From Heterostelium multicystogenum (lineage: Eukaryota > Evosea > Eumycetozoa > Acytosteliales > Acytosteliaceae): a stretch of DNA of 64,000 bases. Of the stretch, positions 23,921 through 36,100 are shown piece after piece. The notes below the pieces were generated by a model, which saw nothing but the letters and a program-made list of their open reading frames with translations, did not search any database and was not told the origin of the DNA. The position numbers and the translations under genes were made by a program. Where the stretch lies: NCBI GenBank assembly GCA_003667245.1, contig RCNN01000197.1, positions 1 to 64,000 of the forward strand, in the 5' to 3' direction. Each line of letters starts with the position of its first letter. Position 1 is the first letter of the stretch.

Positions 23921-24570
23921 TTTTTAACTATACACAAAGAGATATAGATAAGTTTATATTATTTATTTAATTATTATTTGTTTGTTTGCATTTGATCAAA
24001 GAACTCATGTTTATATAGTAATATATCAGTTTCTAATAAGCAATAATAACTTATCCTTCACTCTAATTATATACAATGTCAAAGTTTTCAATTGACCATA
24101 TAAACCTAGATTCTTAGTTTATATGATTTTAACTAAAATTAATCAATTAATCAATTAATCAATCAAGTATACTAATCAATCAAAATAATCGAAGACAATT
24201 GATACAACAAATTAGTATCAATAATTATTGTCCATTTGACATTTAATATATTTATATAATTTTTGATTGTGGATTACAACTCCAATCTATCAATTCATGA
24301 TTTACCACCCCCACCCATATGATATTCGATTCAATCATACCATATCATATCATACCATATCCAACACTAACCTATTGTACAGTGGATTTGTCAAATAAAA
24401 ACAAGTCACACCCATCAGTGGTGGTGATGATGGTGGCGTGACACCTAAAACTATTCCATGATTTCAACAATGACCGAATGGAAGATTTCTGCCTGGAAAC
24501 GATTGGCAGAATCAAACTATTAATAGTCTGATTGTTCACAAACAAACTAAATTTAGTTTTGTTGTTCAAA
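23921..24570. promoter_or_regulatory. Divergent promoter between the CTDC and dictomallein-like genes
   Basis: A 650-bp spacer lies between two divergent start codons of secreted-protein genes. A cluster of TCAA/TTGA motifs at about 24139–24203 resembles the TTGA elements bound by STATa at prestalk promoters. A C-rich block CCACCCCCACCC at 24304–24315 could bind a G-box factor. Direct repeats of CATATCATA lie near 24340–24360. Binding is inference only. Confidence 0.4.
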
Positions 24571-26468
24571 ATGGAACATTCTACTTCTGTTTATATATTT
24601 TTACTACTTTTACTAAGTTTGGTTGCTGCTAATCAGACTGATGACAATACTACATCTTATAAAGTCAAAAGTGTAAATTTTGCACAAACCCATGTAATTC
24701 CTGGAGCTGGCTTGTCTTGGGGGAGCACAACCCTGAATCTTGTTGCCAACAGAGATACTTTGATGATGGTTACCTACGAGACACCACTGACCAAAACTAC
24801 CAACATTGTCATTTTGATGAATTCAAGTCCAGTTGCCACATTAACTCTTAACAATCCTCAGAATTTACCTTCCAATCTTGCCAATTATCCAAACACTCCC
24901 TACTGTAGCGATTGCTTCTCGGTTTTGATTCCACGAAAATATGTCCAGCTAGGCATGGAGATCATGCTCAGCTCAGAGCCAACTACCGGAAAGGTCAAAC
25001 CAGCTGTTATCATGGAGACCAATCTAATTTTAAAAGCTTTCCCACTATATCTATTTGGTGCATCACCTTCCAATGCTCTTACATGTATTTCAAAGTCGCC
25101 TTCAAAAGACACCCAAGAGACAATATTAAACTCTTGGCCACTCTCAAATGTAGAATTCCAAGAGGCTCCAGGATTCGTGTGGGACAAGCTGGTCTCCCCT
25201 CCAATTGAGAACCAAACACAAGCTATGCTTATTTCTTCCACCGATGAAATTTTCAAACAATGCATTCGATGATTTAATCTCCAATATCGTAAACGAATAT
25301 ATTAAATCAAATGGAGAATCAAATGTAAGATATTACTCTTTTGTTATTAAATACTCTTACACTAATACCTATTATTTCCTAGTTAAATGTCATGTATAAT
25401 GTTCCACTGATTCCTTTTAATTCAATGGGTGGAATTGACTTTATTGATAGAGTTTATGTTTCCAACCGATTGTATGTATCGAGCAATTTCTTGGTGAAAT
25501 CAAACTTCCTTTATGGAATTGGATTTGCTATGGGTATTAGATCATTTGACATAATGGCAAAGAATGGAAAGTATCCTTATCCCAATGGTTCATACAGTGG
25601 ATCGAGTTGGGGATACAATTCCAAGATAAACAAGTTCCTCTCACCTTACGTACTTCCAAACGATGATTCTTTCAGAACATGTATGAGTAATACTAATACC
25701 ATTGTCAAAGACGGAAAATGCTATAAGAGTGATCTTATCTCTGTAAGTACCTCACTATAGTATAAATAACCTATCATTCTAACAAAGATTATATATAGAA
25801 TGTTGCAAGTGATATCTATTATCCAGATTTTATTTCCGGTTTAATTCAAAACCAAGTCTCGAAAATGGTACACTATGATCCAGCAACCTCTAAATTTATG
25901 ACATGGGACCAATCTAAAATGATGCCAACGGAATTCACACCAAAAAATGTGAGTGGAGGTTTCTTATACCTTGATGGAGGTTTCCCAATGAAAATGGATG
26001 TAGATGTCTATACTATTACTATGGTTTTAAATACTGCAATGAACTCTGATTGTGGTTCCAATTGTTCAATGATATTCCCAATTGTAAAGACTCGTGGAAA
26101 CCTGATGAGATATATCGATCCTTCCGATGAAGGACCAACGTGATGCTGTTGAGGAACCTAACCTCAGAGATCTCTATGGCTTCTGTGCTGAATCAGGATG
26201 CGATTACAGCCTGAGAGCTACCTACGCCGATGGCAGTGTGAGATTGAAACTTTTACAGAAGGGTATGAGAGATTTCGATAATCCAAGAGGACCAATCTTT
26301 GCAGACTACTTGAACCCAATGAGTCCAATGAGTATCACCTATATCGTCGAGAATATTCCCGCAGACAAAGTGCTATCAAAGATCGAACTATTATGGACAC
26401 CCTATGGCTACAAGAAATATAAACCAAATCCCGATGTTTTATTATCAAAAGTTTTAACGAATACATAA
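24571..26468 (+). CDS. Dictomallein-like (M66) secreted protein lacking the zinc site
   Basis: Resembles dictomalleins, secreted zinc metallopeptidases of family M66. Its start at 24571 gives a signal peptide (LLLLLSLVAANQ). The N-terminal domain carries FAQTHVIP and a NLVANRDTL phrase; FPLYLFGA comes next. The C-terminal half has NGKYPYPNGSYSGSSWGY and the ESGCDYSLRATYADG region typical of the family. Introns are 25325–25382 and 25743–25798. Frame changes occur near 25265 and 26138. At the position of the family's HExxHxxGxxH site (about 25513–25545) the sequence reads YGIGFAMGIRS: all three zinc-binding His and the catalytic Glu are replaced, while the central Gly stays. That stretch is in a clean frame with good homology on both sides, so an error is unlikely. 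Most likely a secreted pseudoprotease of about 590 residues. Confidence 0.8.
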
Positions 26469-26539
26469 AGTCATCTTTAATTTGTTGGATAATAGTTACT
26501 CCTATCATTTTATTGTTTTACTTGTTCTCTTTATTAAAT

Positions 26540-29500
26540 TCAGACAATCTCTTTTTCATCTTCAACTCCTGTACTTTTAAACTTTTTCCTCTTGAGAATA
26601 ACCATTACTACAGCTACGGCAATCGATATAAAAACTACACATCCAACTACAATTCCTGCAATGGCACCGTTGCTCAGCTTCTTTGAGGAGGATCCTGGAC
26701 ATATTTCGTCGGAAGTAATCGGAATCTCCAACATCAATGAGATTGGAGAAATCAGGGTCCAAATAAATTGAATTACTATATGATATTGCAGTGATTCCGA
26801 CAATAACAGATCTCATTTGCTTGGTTTGATCTTGGTCATCTTCAATGATCACATTCTGAACATTGGTAACTTGGTTATCAATGACACCTTTAGTCATGAA
26901 TCTTCCATAAAGACTTTTATCGCCAATATTCAGTTTGATCCACTGGACATTCTTTTCTACAATACCAACACCTGAAGATGAACAAACATCAGAGTTATCG
27001 GTTTGGATGGCTGATCTCATCAGGATTTGAATGAGATTGGTTCTTTCCTTAAATTCGTATGCACTCATATTCATTGAGAATTTGATTGAGGATTGAGGGA
27101 TAATCAATTGTTCACTTGCAAAAGAGATATTAGCAGTGCTCTTGAAGTACTCAATCGAAACATTGAGGATGGTTGATCTTTGGTCAAGCTGTGCAGTATA
27201 GAAATATTTTGGATTTGTTGATTCGGTAGTCAAATCTGTAAAATTCCATTTGCTAATATTGAATGTCTGGATGATGTTCATTGCTGGGTCCAATTCTCTT
27301 ACTCCAAGGATTTCAATCTCAGAGGTAATTAGACTACCAGCCTCTGATATATTGGTTCCAGTTACTGGATCTGGGTTAGCTGGTGGTACTGGTGTAATTA
27401 TTACCTCTAAAATAAATTGTTTATTAGTATTTTGATCACTCCACTGGGTATATAATATAATATTTTAGATCTTACGTGATGAGCAGGTTGGACCATACCA
27501 TGGCAATACACATTCACATTGAGAGTTGACACATTTTCCATTATTATTGCAGGCTGGACTACAAACAGATGGCGTGGGAGTTGGTTCGGGCTCTGGTTTA
27601 TTGCTATTGGTTACATAAATAGTTAAAACGTTTGACTCTACAGAGCCACGTTTTACATATACCTTAACCATATTAGATTTAATTCGTGGAATGTTTTGAA
27701 TATAAAGTACACTTCCATAATTTGATTGAATAGGGAGGTTTACATATCCTTTTCCATCCTGATAGTCTATTTTTACGCTCACATTATTGCTGTTCACACC
27801 AAAAGCTCTTCCATATAACATCAGATCTCCACCATAACTGAATAAAGTTGATGATCTATTTAAAAATGGATAGTCTTGAGAAAACAACAATTCCACTGCA
27901 TTTAGACCCTGGTTCAATGGAGGATATCCTATATAATTATTCATAATATCATAGATTCCATAAACTCCAACTAACATTGAATTCATTCCAAAACCATAGG
28001 GGAGTTGGTAGCTAAGGGAATAATAATTGATTTTATCATTTCCAGAAACTTTTGGTACTTGGAGAACTAGTCTATCTGCATTCTCTGATGTCAAGTGAAT
28101 CTCTGGCATCATTGTTGCTGGCATAAAAGTAGTAGTTTCAGTCAATGTAAAATTGAATTGAATCATTCTATTTGGTGAACCAACATCAATTCTATCAGGA
28201 GAATATATAAAATTACTCATTACTGGTGCTATGTTATCACCAATGGCTATAATAGTAAATATGATTTTAGAATTTTAGTTACAATAGTTAATTGTTAAAA
28301 GAGGATACTTACGAGAACTACAAGTAACCGTAATTTTTAAATTATTATTTGATGAAGAAAAGACAGTGGTCAGAGCATTAAATTTCTTCGCAAATCTGTT
28401 GCCGAGGTCTTCAGAGTACAAATCCAAATTGGTAATATAAAATTGTTGTGATACACAAGTAGTTGTTATTGGAAAGATTGCTTGATATTGTCCACTATAT
28501 TTGTCTCCACTTTGTATTTCAGCTACAGTGAATTTAATTTTAATCGGAACTGGATTAAGATTTGATACAATCTCAGCCACGCCATATGAAAATCCGACTT
28601 TACCAGAAATTAAAAAACTCCAACCAATATTCATATCTGTACTAACAGTTACACTGCTTCCAGGGATTGGACTAAGAATTTCCAATCTAGGGACACTATA
28701 AATCATTTCTGTAATACATCATATTATTAATTAAACCAAGTCTCAATATAAATATTTTGGTATCTTACCTGTGTTGATGACTGTGATTTGTGAAGAAGCT
28801 CCAAAAAGAGATTCGAAAAATGATGAATTGAATACTTGATTTCCAAAATGCAAGCTGAAATAGAAAGTACCTGGTGCACTTGATTTAGGAACGGTAATAT
28901 TAAACACATGAAAACCAGTTATCCAATCAAATACTGCGTATCTCTTAGTATTGTCATAATAGGTGGTTGAATAAGGCACTAACTCTGGATATGAGCTAAA
29001 AAGTCTAATTGACAAAACTGCATAATCGTCATTATTGGCAACATCGAAATTATTCTTGGAAAGATTGTAGAATACAAAATCTCTTGGTTTCAAATTTACT
29101 ATTAAAATATCATGATAACACATTAATAGATAGTATTGATTTAATAGTAAGAAATACTTACAATAAGAGCCGATTGGAATTCTTGGAACTAGAGGTGCTG
29201 TATTTCCATGACTATACAACATTCCAGTTGTATAGGTATATGAATTATAGCATGCATCATTTATTACCAGCGTATAGTCCGAACTTTCAGGAGTATATAT
29301 TATATCATAAATACCATAATAGAAATCTCCAACAGAGAGTATATCATTTGATTTGAATTTGGTTTTGGATATAGCAATTGAGATAACTTGGCATGTTGAG
29401 GTAATATTTAATCGAAACATTACTTCTGGGAATATCATATCTTTAATTATAATTTCATTTAAAACTAAATTATAATCTAAAAATAAAGAATTAGAATTGG

Positions 29501-31079
29501 AACAAAATGAAACCGAATTTAATGCTTGCTTACCATTTGGCTTTGCTATGAATGAGGGATTACTGATGGCAGGGGTAGAAGTGGGCGCAAGATAAGGATA
29601 AAATTGAATAACAGATGGCAACTTGGAAATGTATCTATTGAATGGGAATGAAAATGTGTATGTATATCTCCCAGAGAATGGGCTACTGGCAACTGGAAAT
29701 AATGAAATAGCTGAAAATGAATCCATTGGCGTAATCGATGATGTAAAGTTTAACGGGAGAATATAAAAATCTATGGAATAAGTTACCAAGTTTATGTTAT
29801 ATGTTGTATCATATTGTACTGAGATTTGTGTAGGAAATTGGAAATTATTTGATGAAGGTGATATTTGATAACCGGAAAGCAAATCTGAAGAAGAATCTGA
29901 TATATAAATACTGGCGTAATTTGGTGCAAATCCATAATCTAAATTTTGCACATTTAGATAAATAGATTGATTTTGATAATACTCTACCAATGTGAAAGGT
30001 GAAATTTGATAGTATTTCTGGTTTGATATGGTAAAATTATATTCAAAGAAGTATAATGATTTTGAATTCGGAGCAACAATTAAATTTACATACTGATAGT
30101 TAGGTATATAATCGATTTTCATCAATGTTATACCACTTGCCGGGTAAGACATCACAGTAGGTTGTGACGATGATCTAATCACTATTATAAATTTAATTAA
30201 GAGTTAATATTTAACAAACTCTTTAATGCTACTTATACAAACTTTTTAGAATTTGGAAAGGGATTCAAAAAAGTTTGACTTATGGAAAACCCTCTAAACA
30301 AAATGTTCACATTTATATTCGATGGTAGTGAAGTGTATCTTTGTTGGTAAGTTATAGAGAGGGTCTGGTATTTAGCCAAACCATTGGAAAAGAGATAACA
30401 TGAGAACTCCGGGTTGGAAGAGAGACAATCGAATTGCACTACACTTGAAGGTATGCTATCATCGAATGCAAATTGGTAATAAACGTGTAGTTCATTTTCG
30501 CTGACTATTGCCGGATAACTCGTGTACATGGGATTTTCAAGTATATTTTTGGCATCAATATCTATCGATAAAAAAAAGTATTAGATAAGAATAGCAATTT
30601 GGTGAGTTGAATTAAAATGTAAAGGTACCATAGCATGTGATATTATTCATGTTAAATATATTGATAGGATTTGTTGTTGGGTCAACTATATTTAACTTTA
30701 AAACTTGAGAATTAACGCCATTCATTTGAACTGAAAAATCAATACTAAATAACTGATTGTTAACGCTACGGGAAATGAAAGAAACTTTAGAAGTGATTGG
30801 AGTAGGTTCTACAACTGTAATATTTTGTGAATAAAGTTGTTGATCACTGTTAAGCAATAGTGACATCTGAAAATCACAAATATTGTTCATTGACTTTGAA
30901 GGATAAGGCGAACGAACTTCAAAAAAAGCCAAATAGACAGCACCATTTGCAATACCTAACCATAATATAATATTGTGTTAAGTGGATGAAAATGAAAAAT
31001 GAAATCTCTCTATAGTCGATATGTATTTACCAAGTGATAATAATAAAAATAGAAATGTTATCTGATATGTCAAAGACAT
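26540..31079 (-). CDS. ComC-like type I membrane protein with EGF and IPT/TIG domains (copy A)
   Basis: Probable cell-surface adhesion or signalling protein. Exon 1 (31079–31031, 49 nt) encodes a signal peptide (MSLTYQITFLFLLLSLG). The next exon starts at 30955. A very long ectodomain of beta-sandwich type follows, split by many small introns (near 30550, 30210, 29130, 28720, 28240 and 27440). An IPT/TIG-like domain at about 27990–27600 precedes a Pro/Thr linker and an EGF domain (CSPACNNNGKC...CECVLPWYGPTC) at about 27580–27480. The conserved region with VQWIKLNIGDKSLYGRF at about 27300–26750, also found in ComC-type proteins, comes next. A single TM segment (AIAGIVVGCVVFISIAVAVV) lies near 26660–26590, and a short basic-acidic tail ends at 26540. 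One frame change sits near 26745. About 1300 residues. The ligand is unknown. Confidence 0.78.
31031..31079 (-). other. Signal-peptide exon of ComC-like copy A
   Basis: A 49-nt exon ends in phase 1 before GTAAAT; the next exon begins at 30955 after TTAG. It was found by translating the minus strand, because the exon is too short to stand as its own reading frame. Confidence 0.8.
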
Positions 31080-31245
31080 TTTTAAAAGATATAATAAAAG
31101 TGTAATCTGACACTGAATGAATCATAAAGCTTATGATTAATAAGATGTTCTTTATTTAATTCAAAAATACTATTTTTTATTATAAATATCTAGATTATTT
31201 TGTAGTTTGAATTTTTAAGGAAATTGAGGGTACCAGCTTGACAAT

Positions 31246-31492
31246 ATCAAACAAAAAATCATCTAAAATTTTGCGTAGTGCCAGAGTAACCCAGGTCGAG
31301 TCTAAAGAAAATTACCTGACGGACATTGCTTAAGTATTGATAATATAACCATCTTCAAAGAAGACAAAGAAGTCTTCAGACGATTTTCATCTGTTCCATT
31401 TGAAAGTAGTTACTATTCTTATGTTTTGGTGAAATTAAATACAAATGGTATTGTTTATCTTTATTCATTGACAATTGCTGATATTTATTGAA
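31246..31492 (+). pseudogene. Short coding relic
   Basis: A protein-like stretch ends at a TGA near 31490. It reads RVTQVESKENYLTD near 31280–31325, changes frame near 31325, then continues ITIFKEDKEVFRRFSSVPF and VLVKLNTNGIVYLYSL. There is no ATG or exon upstream. The family was not recognised. It lies in the spacer between two divergent genes and is probably a gene fragment. Confidence 0.35.
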
Positions 31493-32229
31493 ACACATAA
31501 ATATAGTATTTAAATTAATTATTTTTATTAATTGTTATTGGATGAGTATCAGTTGGGTTGGATAAGTGCGAATTTAACAATCAGAATATGCAGTTATACC
31601 TAGTTTTCAGTGTGTGGTTGATAAATCTCTGTTATTGGTAGCAAGGGTGTGTGTGTGTGATCAATCAAAACATTCAAAAATATAAATGTAGAGATAGATA
31701 TACTAATTTTGTTGCAGTTCAAATCAGTGTGCAAAGTGATGAGTACTGTGTGTTTTCACACTGTTATTTCATATTGTGATGTTGCAGGTGTAAAGCAAGA
31801 GTGAAGATAAGAGTGGTATGGCTGAATGAAATATGTATTGTTTATTGAACACATCAATCAATCACCACCAAGTCACATGTTCACTTCAATATAATTCATA
31901 CACATCTATAACGTAATAATGAATACAAACTTGCATATATGTACTACCAAACAAATACAAAACCAAACACTGATACTACTACAGCTACTACTACTACTAT
32001 TACTATTATTAATATTATTTGTTAGTAATAAATAAATAAATGCAAATAAATAAAACAAACAAATGTAATAATAATTTGATATGTTTAACTTATTTATATT
32101 ATAATATAATAAGTGTTTTCCAATTCAAACTTTGTTATATTTATTATTAGATTTAAACTATAAATAATTATAATAATAATTATATCTAAATCTTATCCTA
32201 TTTATATTAATTAATTGATATAAAATTAA
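31493..32229. other. Spacer upstream of the F-box/LRR gene
   Basis: AT-rich DNA with a GTGTGTGTGTG run at 31649–31659 and TACTACTACT-type runs near 31970–32000. No coding signal was seen. Confidence 0.4.
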
Positions 32230-32980
32230 ATGGGACTTAAAAATTCAAAGAATGAGAGATATGAAGTAGTCAGCTCACTCAATTGCTCCGATCAGGAAAT
32301 AGAATTGCCTTCGAGCATTGTGTTCAAGGTGTTCGAATATGTATTTAATAATGAAATGCCATCGAAATATTTTTGTATTACTAAGTCTAGTCAGTCAACT
32401 CTGGCGAAAGTATGCTTTGCTTTCGGTCCAGACCATTCGATTGGTTCCCAAGAGCCTGCAGCATCTTCTCATGCCGTACAAACCGGTGGCTCTGGATAAC
32501 GCACTCACAACCATTTCCAACATGTTGATCATTTCCAAAAATATTACTGTCTTGGATCTTTCCAACTCAGAAATCGACTATACCCGAGCACGTATTATAG
32601 GTGTTGGAATAGCTCGATCCGACAGCTTAAAGCATCTGAATCTCCATTGTGCAGCCCTCGATGATAAAGCTGCAAAAGAGATTGCCGATGCCCTATCTGA
32701 GAACAGATCAATACAAACCATCGATTTGTCTCATAACCATATTGGAGCCGAAGGTGCCCTTGCCATTGCCCAATCACTTCACACTAGCAAAACCATATTA
32801 ACCATAGATATGTCAAAAAATGACATTGGAAATCAAGGTGCTATCGCCATCGCCAAGGTGTTTGGAAAAAGTAGAGTCAAACTTAATTTGGCATTCAACC
32901 AAATTGGATCTGACTGTATTATTGCCATCGCCAAAGCAAGGAAATCCACCAACGCCAAAAACATCATTTCTCTACAATAG
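32230..32980 (+). CDS. F-box-like protein with ribonuclease-inhibitor-type leucine-rich repeats
   Basis: Starts at ATG 32230. An F-box-like N-terminus (ELPSSIVFKVFEYV, then LSLVSQLWRKYAL) is split by a one-base change near 32375 in a T-run. Five or so LRRs of about 28 residues follow: ITVLDLSNSEIDYTRARIIG, LKHLNLHCAALDDKAAKEIA, IQTIDLSHNHIGAEGALAIA, ILTIDMSKNDIGNQGAIAIA and KLNLAFNQIGSDCIIAIAKA. The LxxLDLSxNxIGxxGAxAIA pattern is that of the RI/NLRC class. The likely role is substrate recognition in an SCF ubiquitin ligase, inferred from the domain pair. It is short, about 245 residues, with no membrane or signal segment. Confidence 0.65.
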
Positions 32981-33114
32981 CGGCTTGAAAGTTACAACCA
33001 TGGATGGTAGATGTACTCTAGTTGCATCAGTAGAGACATAAAGAAGCATAATAATCCTTTTTATAATAAAGTAAAGATTATTATTCGATTTATTTAAATT
33101 ACCTTGAATATTCT

Positions 33115-36100
33115 CTAATTTAAGCTAATATCTCCTCCATGTTCTTTTGGTTCAAATAAAAATACTTTAAGTTGATACTTGTACTTTTTTACAAACAAAA
33201 AGCCAACAATCGATAAAACAACAACAAATCCTCCAACGGATCCTACAATAATAGCAATTAGACGGGTGTTTGAATTTCCACTGCCGCACTCTATTTCATC
33301 GTTGTTGATCAACACGGAAAAGTCTGGGTCGATTTCGGCTAGAATTTGGAAATATGGTACACTAGTAGCGATACGTACTTCAGATGAAGTTTGTTCATCA
33401 ACATTGGAGCTAATCTCTTCCAGAAACTTTGTTTGTTATTCTTGTGTATCTTCCATCAACAATTGCAGTGTCAATAAATCTACCATATATGGAGTTTTTG
33501 TCTACTCTAATATTAATCCATTGGATACTGTCATCAACTTCATTCTTCTTGTTTTTGAGAGCAACCATCGGCTTTCTTAGAGAGAATGGAAGCTGACATG
33601 ATGACTTGGAGAGAATTGAGAACATCTGCAAACGGATATGGTGCCAGGTATATAGAGAATTTCACAGAGTTTTGGTGCCATTACCATTGTTTTTCCAGCG
33701 AATTGGTAATTGGTTTGGTTAAGGAAGTGATTAATATTTACCACTATACTACTTGGTGGGTTCGATGGAATAGTGCCTGTGTATCCATAGGTTGGGTATT
33801 TCTTCATTGGAGCCAGTGGTATTCTCGTAGACCCAGCCTGTAAGATTATATTTTGCTACAATCTCACCAATTTGATTTATCTCTCTTAATTCAACAACAG
33901 AGACTCCAGTTGAAAAACTTTGAATTGTATCGGTAATTACAGTTGGAGATTCTTCTTTGGATATCCTGGAATAACAATTGCCTCTGAATCACATGTTGGT
34001 CCCCAGAAAGGTGGAACACAAATACATTGATCATTTTCACATCTACCGTTATTCAAACATTTGATACTACATGGCTTACTAGTTTGGGACGGAGTTGGTG
34101 TTGTTATAAACTGTGGAGGCCAAAGGTTGTATGATCTCAACATTAGCAATATTTGAAGTATAATCCATAGCAGAGGTTGTTCTTATCACTTTTACTTTCA
34201 ATTTTGGATTTTGATTTTGGTTGATCTGATATGGAGCTTTGATCAAAGGACCTGAAACAAAATTAGGAGTGTATTTTTTGAATCCACTACCATCATCAAC
34301 ATAGACCTGTACACTATTATCATCCAGAGAACCCATTCTGTGACCAAAAATTGTTAGATTTTTTGTTTGGGTATGATAAGTTACTCTGTCTATCATCGGT
34401 ATTTGGTTGGAATCAAATGTTGGTGTGACTAGGTATGGTAATTTATAATTTTGAATGATGTTGGGATAGAAAGATCGATAGTTGTAGAAGATATCTGCTA
34501 TTCCATTAATTGATACAAGATAAGCCCCTACAGCTCCAAAATCCATTGGGATTGTACAACTTGCTATATAGTTGACTGAATATAAGGTGGAATTTACTAC
34601 CCTAGTATCGAATTCTAAATATTTTGTCTTCAGCTGTGAAATATACAATCGGATTATATAGAGTACTAATTGGATTAGAACAGGTCACCTTAAATTCTAA
34701 AATAACGACTCTATCGCTGGCGGGTTTATGCATATCTAATGTTGTTTGACTCATGTATAAACTGTTTAAAAACAAAAGCATCGAAGTTGGGAGTTGCGTC
34801 GCAAACTACTTGCATTGACCGTTGAAGATACATCGGCGAATTTAAGAAATTGATGAATGGGTTGATAAAGTTGGAGTCATCTTCGAAGCGGAAAGTGCTC
34901 AAGGATCTTGCTCTAATTTCCAAGGACATCATAGAGATCGAAATCGATAGTAAAGGTGTTGTTTCCTGATGGATAAGACAGCTGGATAGAGATCTCATAG
35001 GTTGAACGAGCACCGTTGCCTGAAACGAAATATTGACCATTTGGTGAGAATCTGTATTTCAATTTCCTTGGGTACTTGGTAGGAGTCACAATAGCTATAC
35101 CATAATCCAAACCTGATAGGTCTTCGATGGTAAATCTCCACCCAATAGTTGATGCCGCTTGAATATTTAATGGTGATGGGGAAAGTGTCTTCAAATCAGA
35201 AACAAAAGGTCCAACTAAATCAGCAACTAAAACAAAACAACATCAAATGTTAGATGTGATAATACTAATTGTCCACTTGACACGACACTTACAATTGGAT
35301 GTGACATTTAATAATGCTTTTTGGCCGATATGCTCTAATGAATAGAGAAGTGTATTTGAAATAGCATTAGGATATGAGTATAAAACATATTTGACGGAGC
35401 CAGTAAATAGCTTTTGACGAATTACAATGGGGATTGAAAACTTTCCCAAGTCTCTATCGAAATATCCTTCAAAGATAAACTTTTCTTGAGCATAGTATTC
35501 GGTATTATAGAGTTGAATAACTGGTTTTTGGAAAGTATCTCGTTCTGACATTCCAGAGATACTGAAATAGAGCGTGGTAGCTTTGTTTCCGTCACTAACA
35601 TCTATATTGTTTGGATAGAAATAAAATTCCCTAATTTTAAATGGATCAATTGAAACTATACATAAATTATGAAACATAATCTTACTCTATTAATATCGAA
35701 ACATACTAATCTACTGTTTTAGAATTGATACTTACACAAAGGAGGACTTGGAAGGATTGAGAATATTGAGTTGTATATTGAACTCTCCATAAAGATGGAT
35801 GAATTACCAACAATATCATATACAATATATGTTTTTCCAAGACTAGATACTAGTGACGGTTTATATTCTATCAGCTTTTCATAGGTTCCATTAGTGAAAT
35901 CTCCGTCTACCAAATCACTTTGAAGAATAGTGTTGCCATCAGATATTTCTATCTTGTAAAAAGTGGAGACTGTCTTGACTTGTAATTGTAAAATGTAGGA
36001 GTAGGAACTGACTTGCTCCATTCTGACCAATTGTAAAAGTGGTTTGGAAGAATCTGGTATTGGGACTATTCAAGAATTTAATTAATCTCTTACATTAGAT

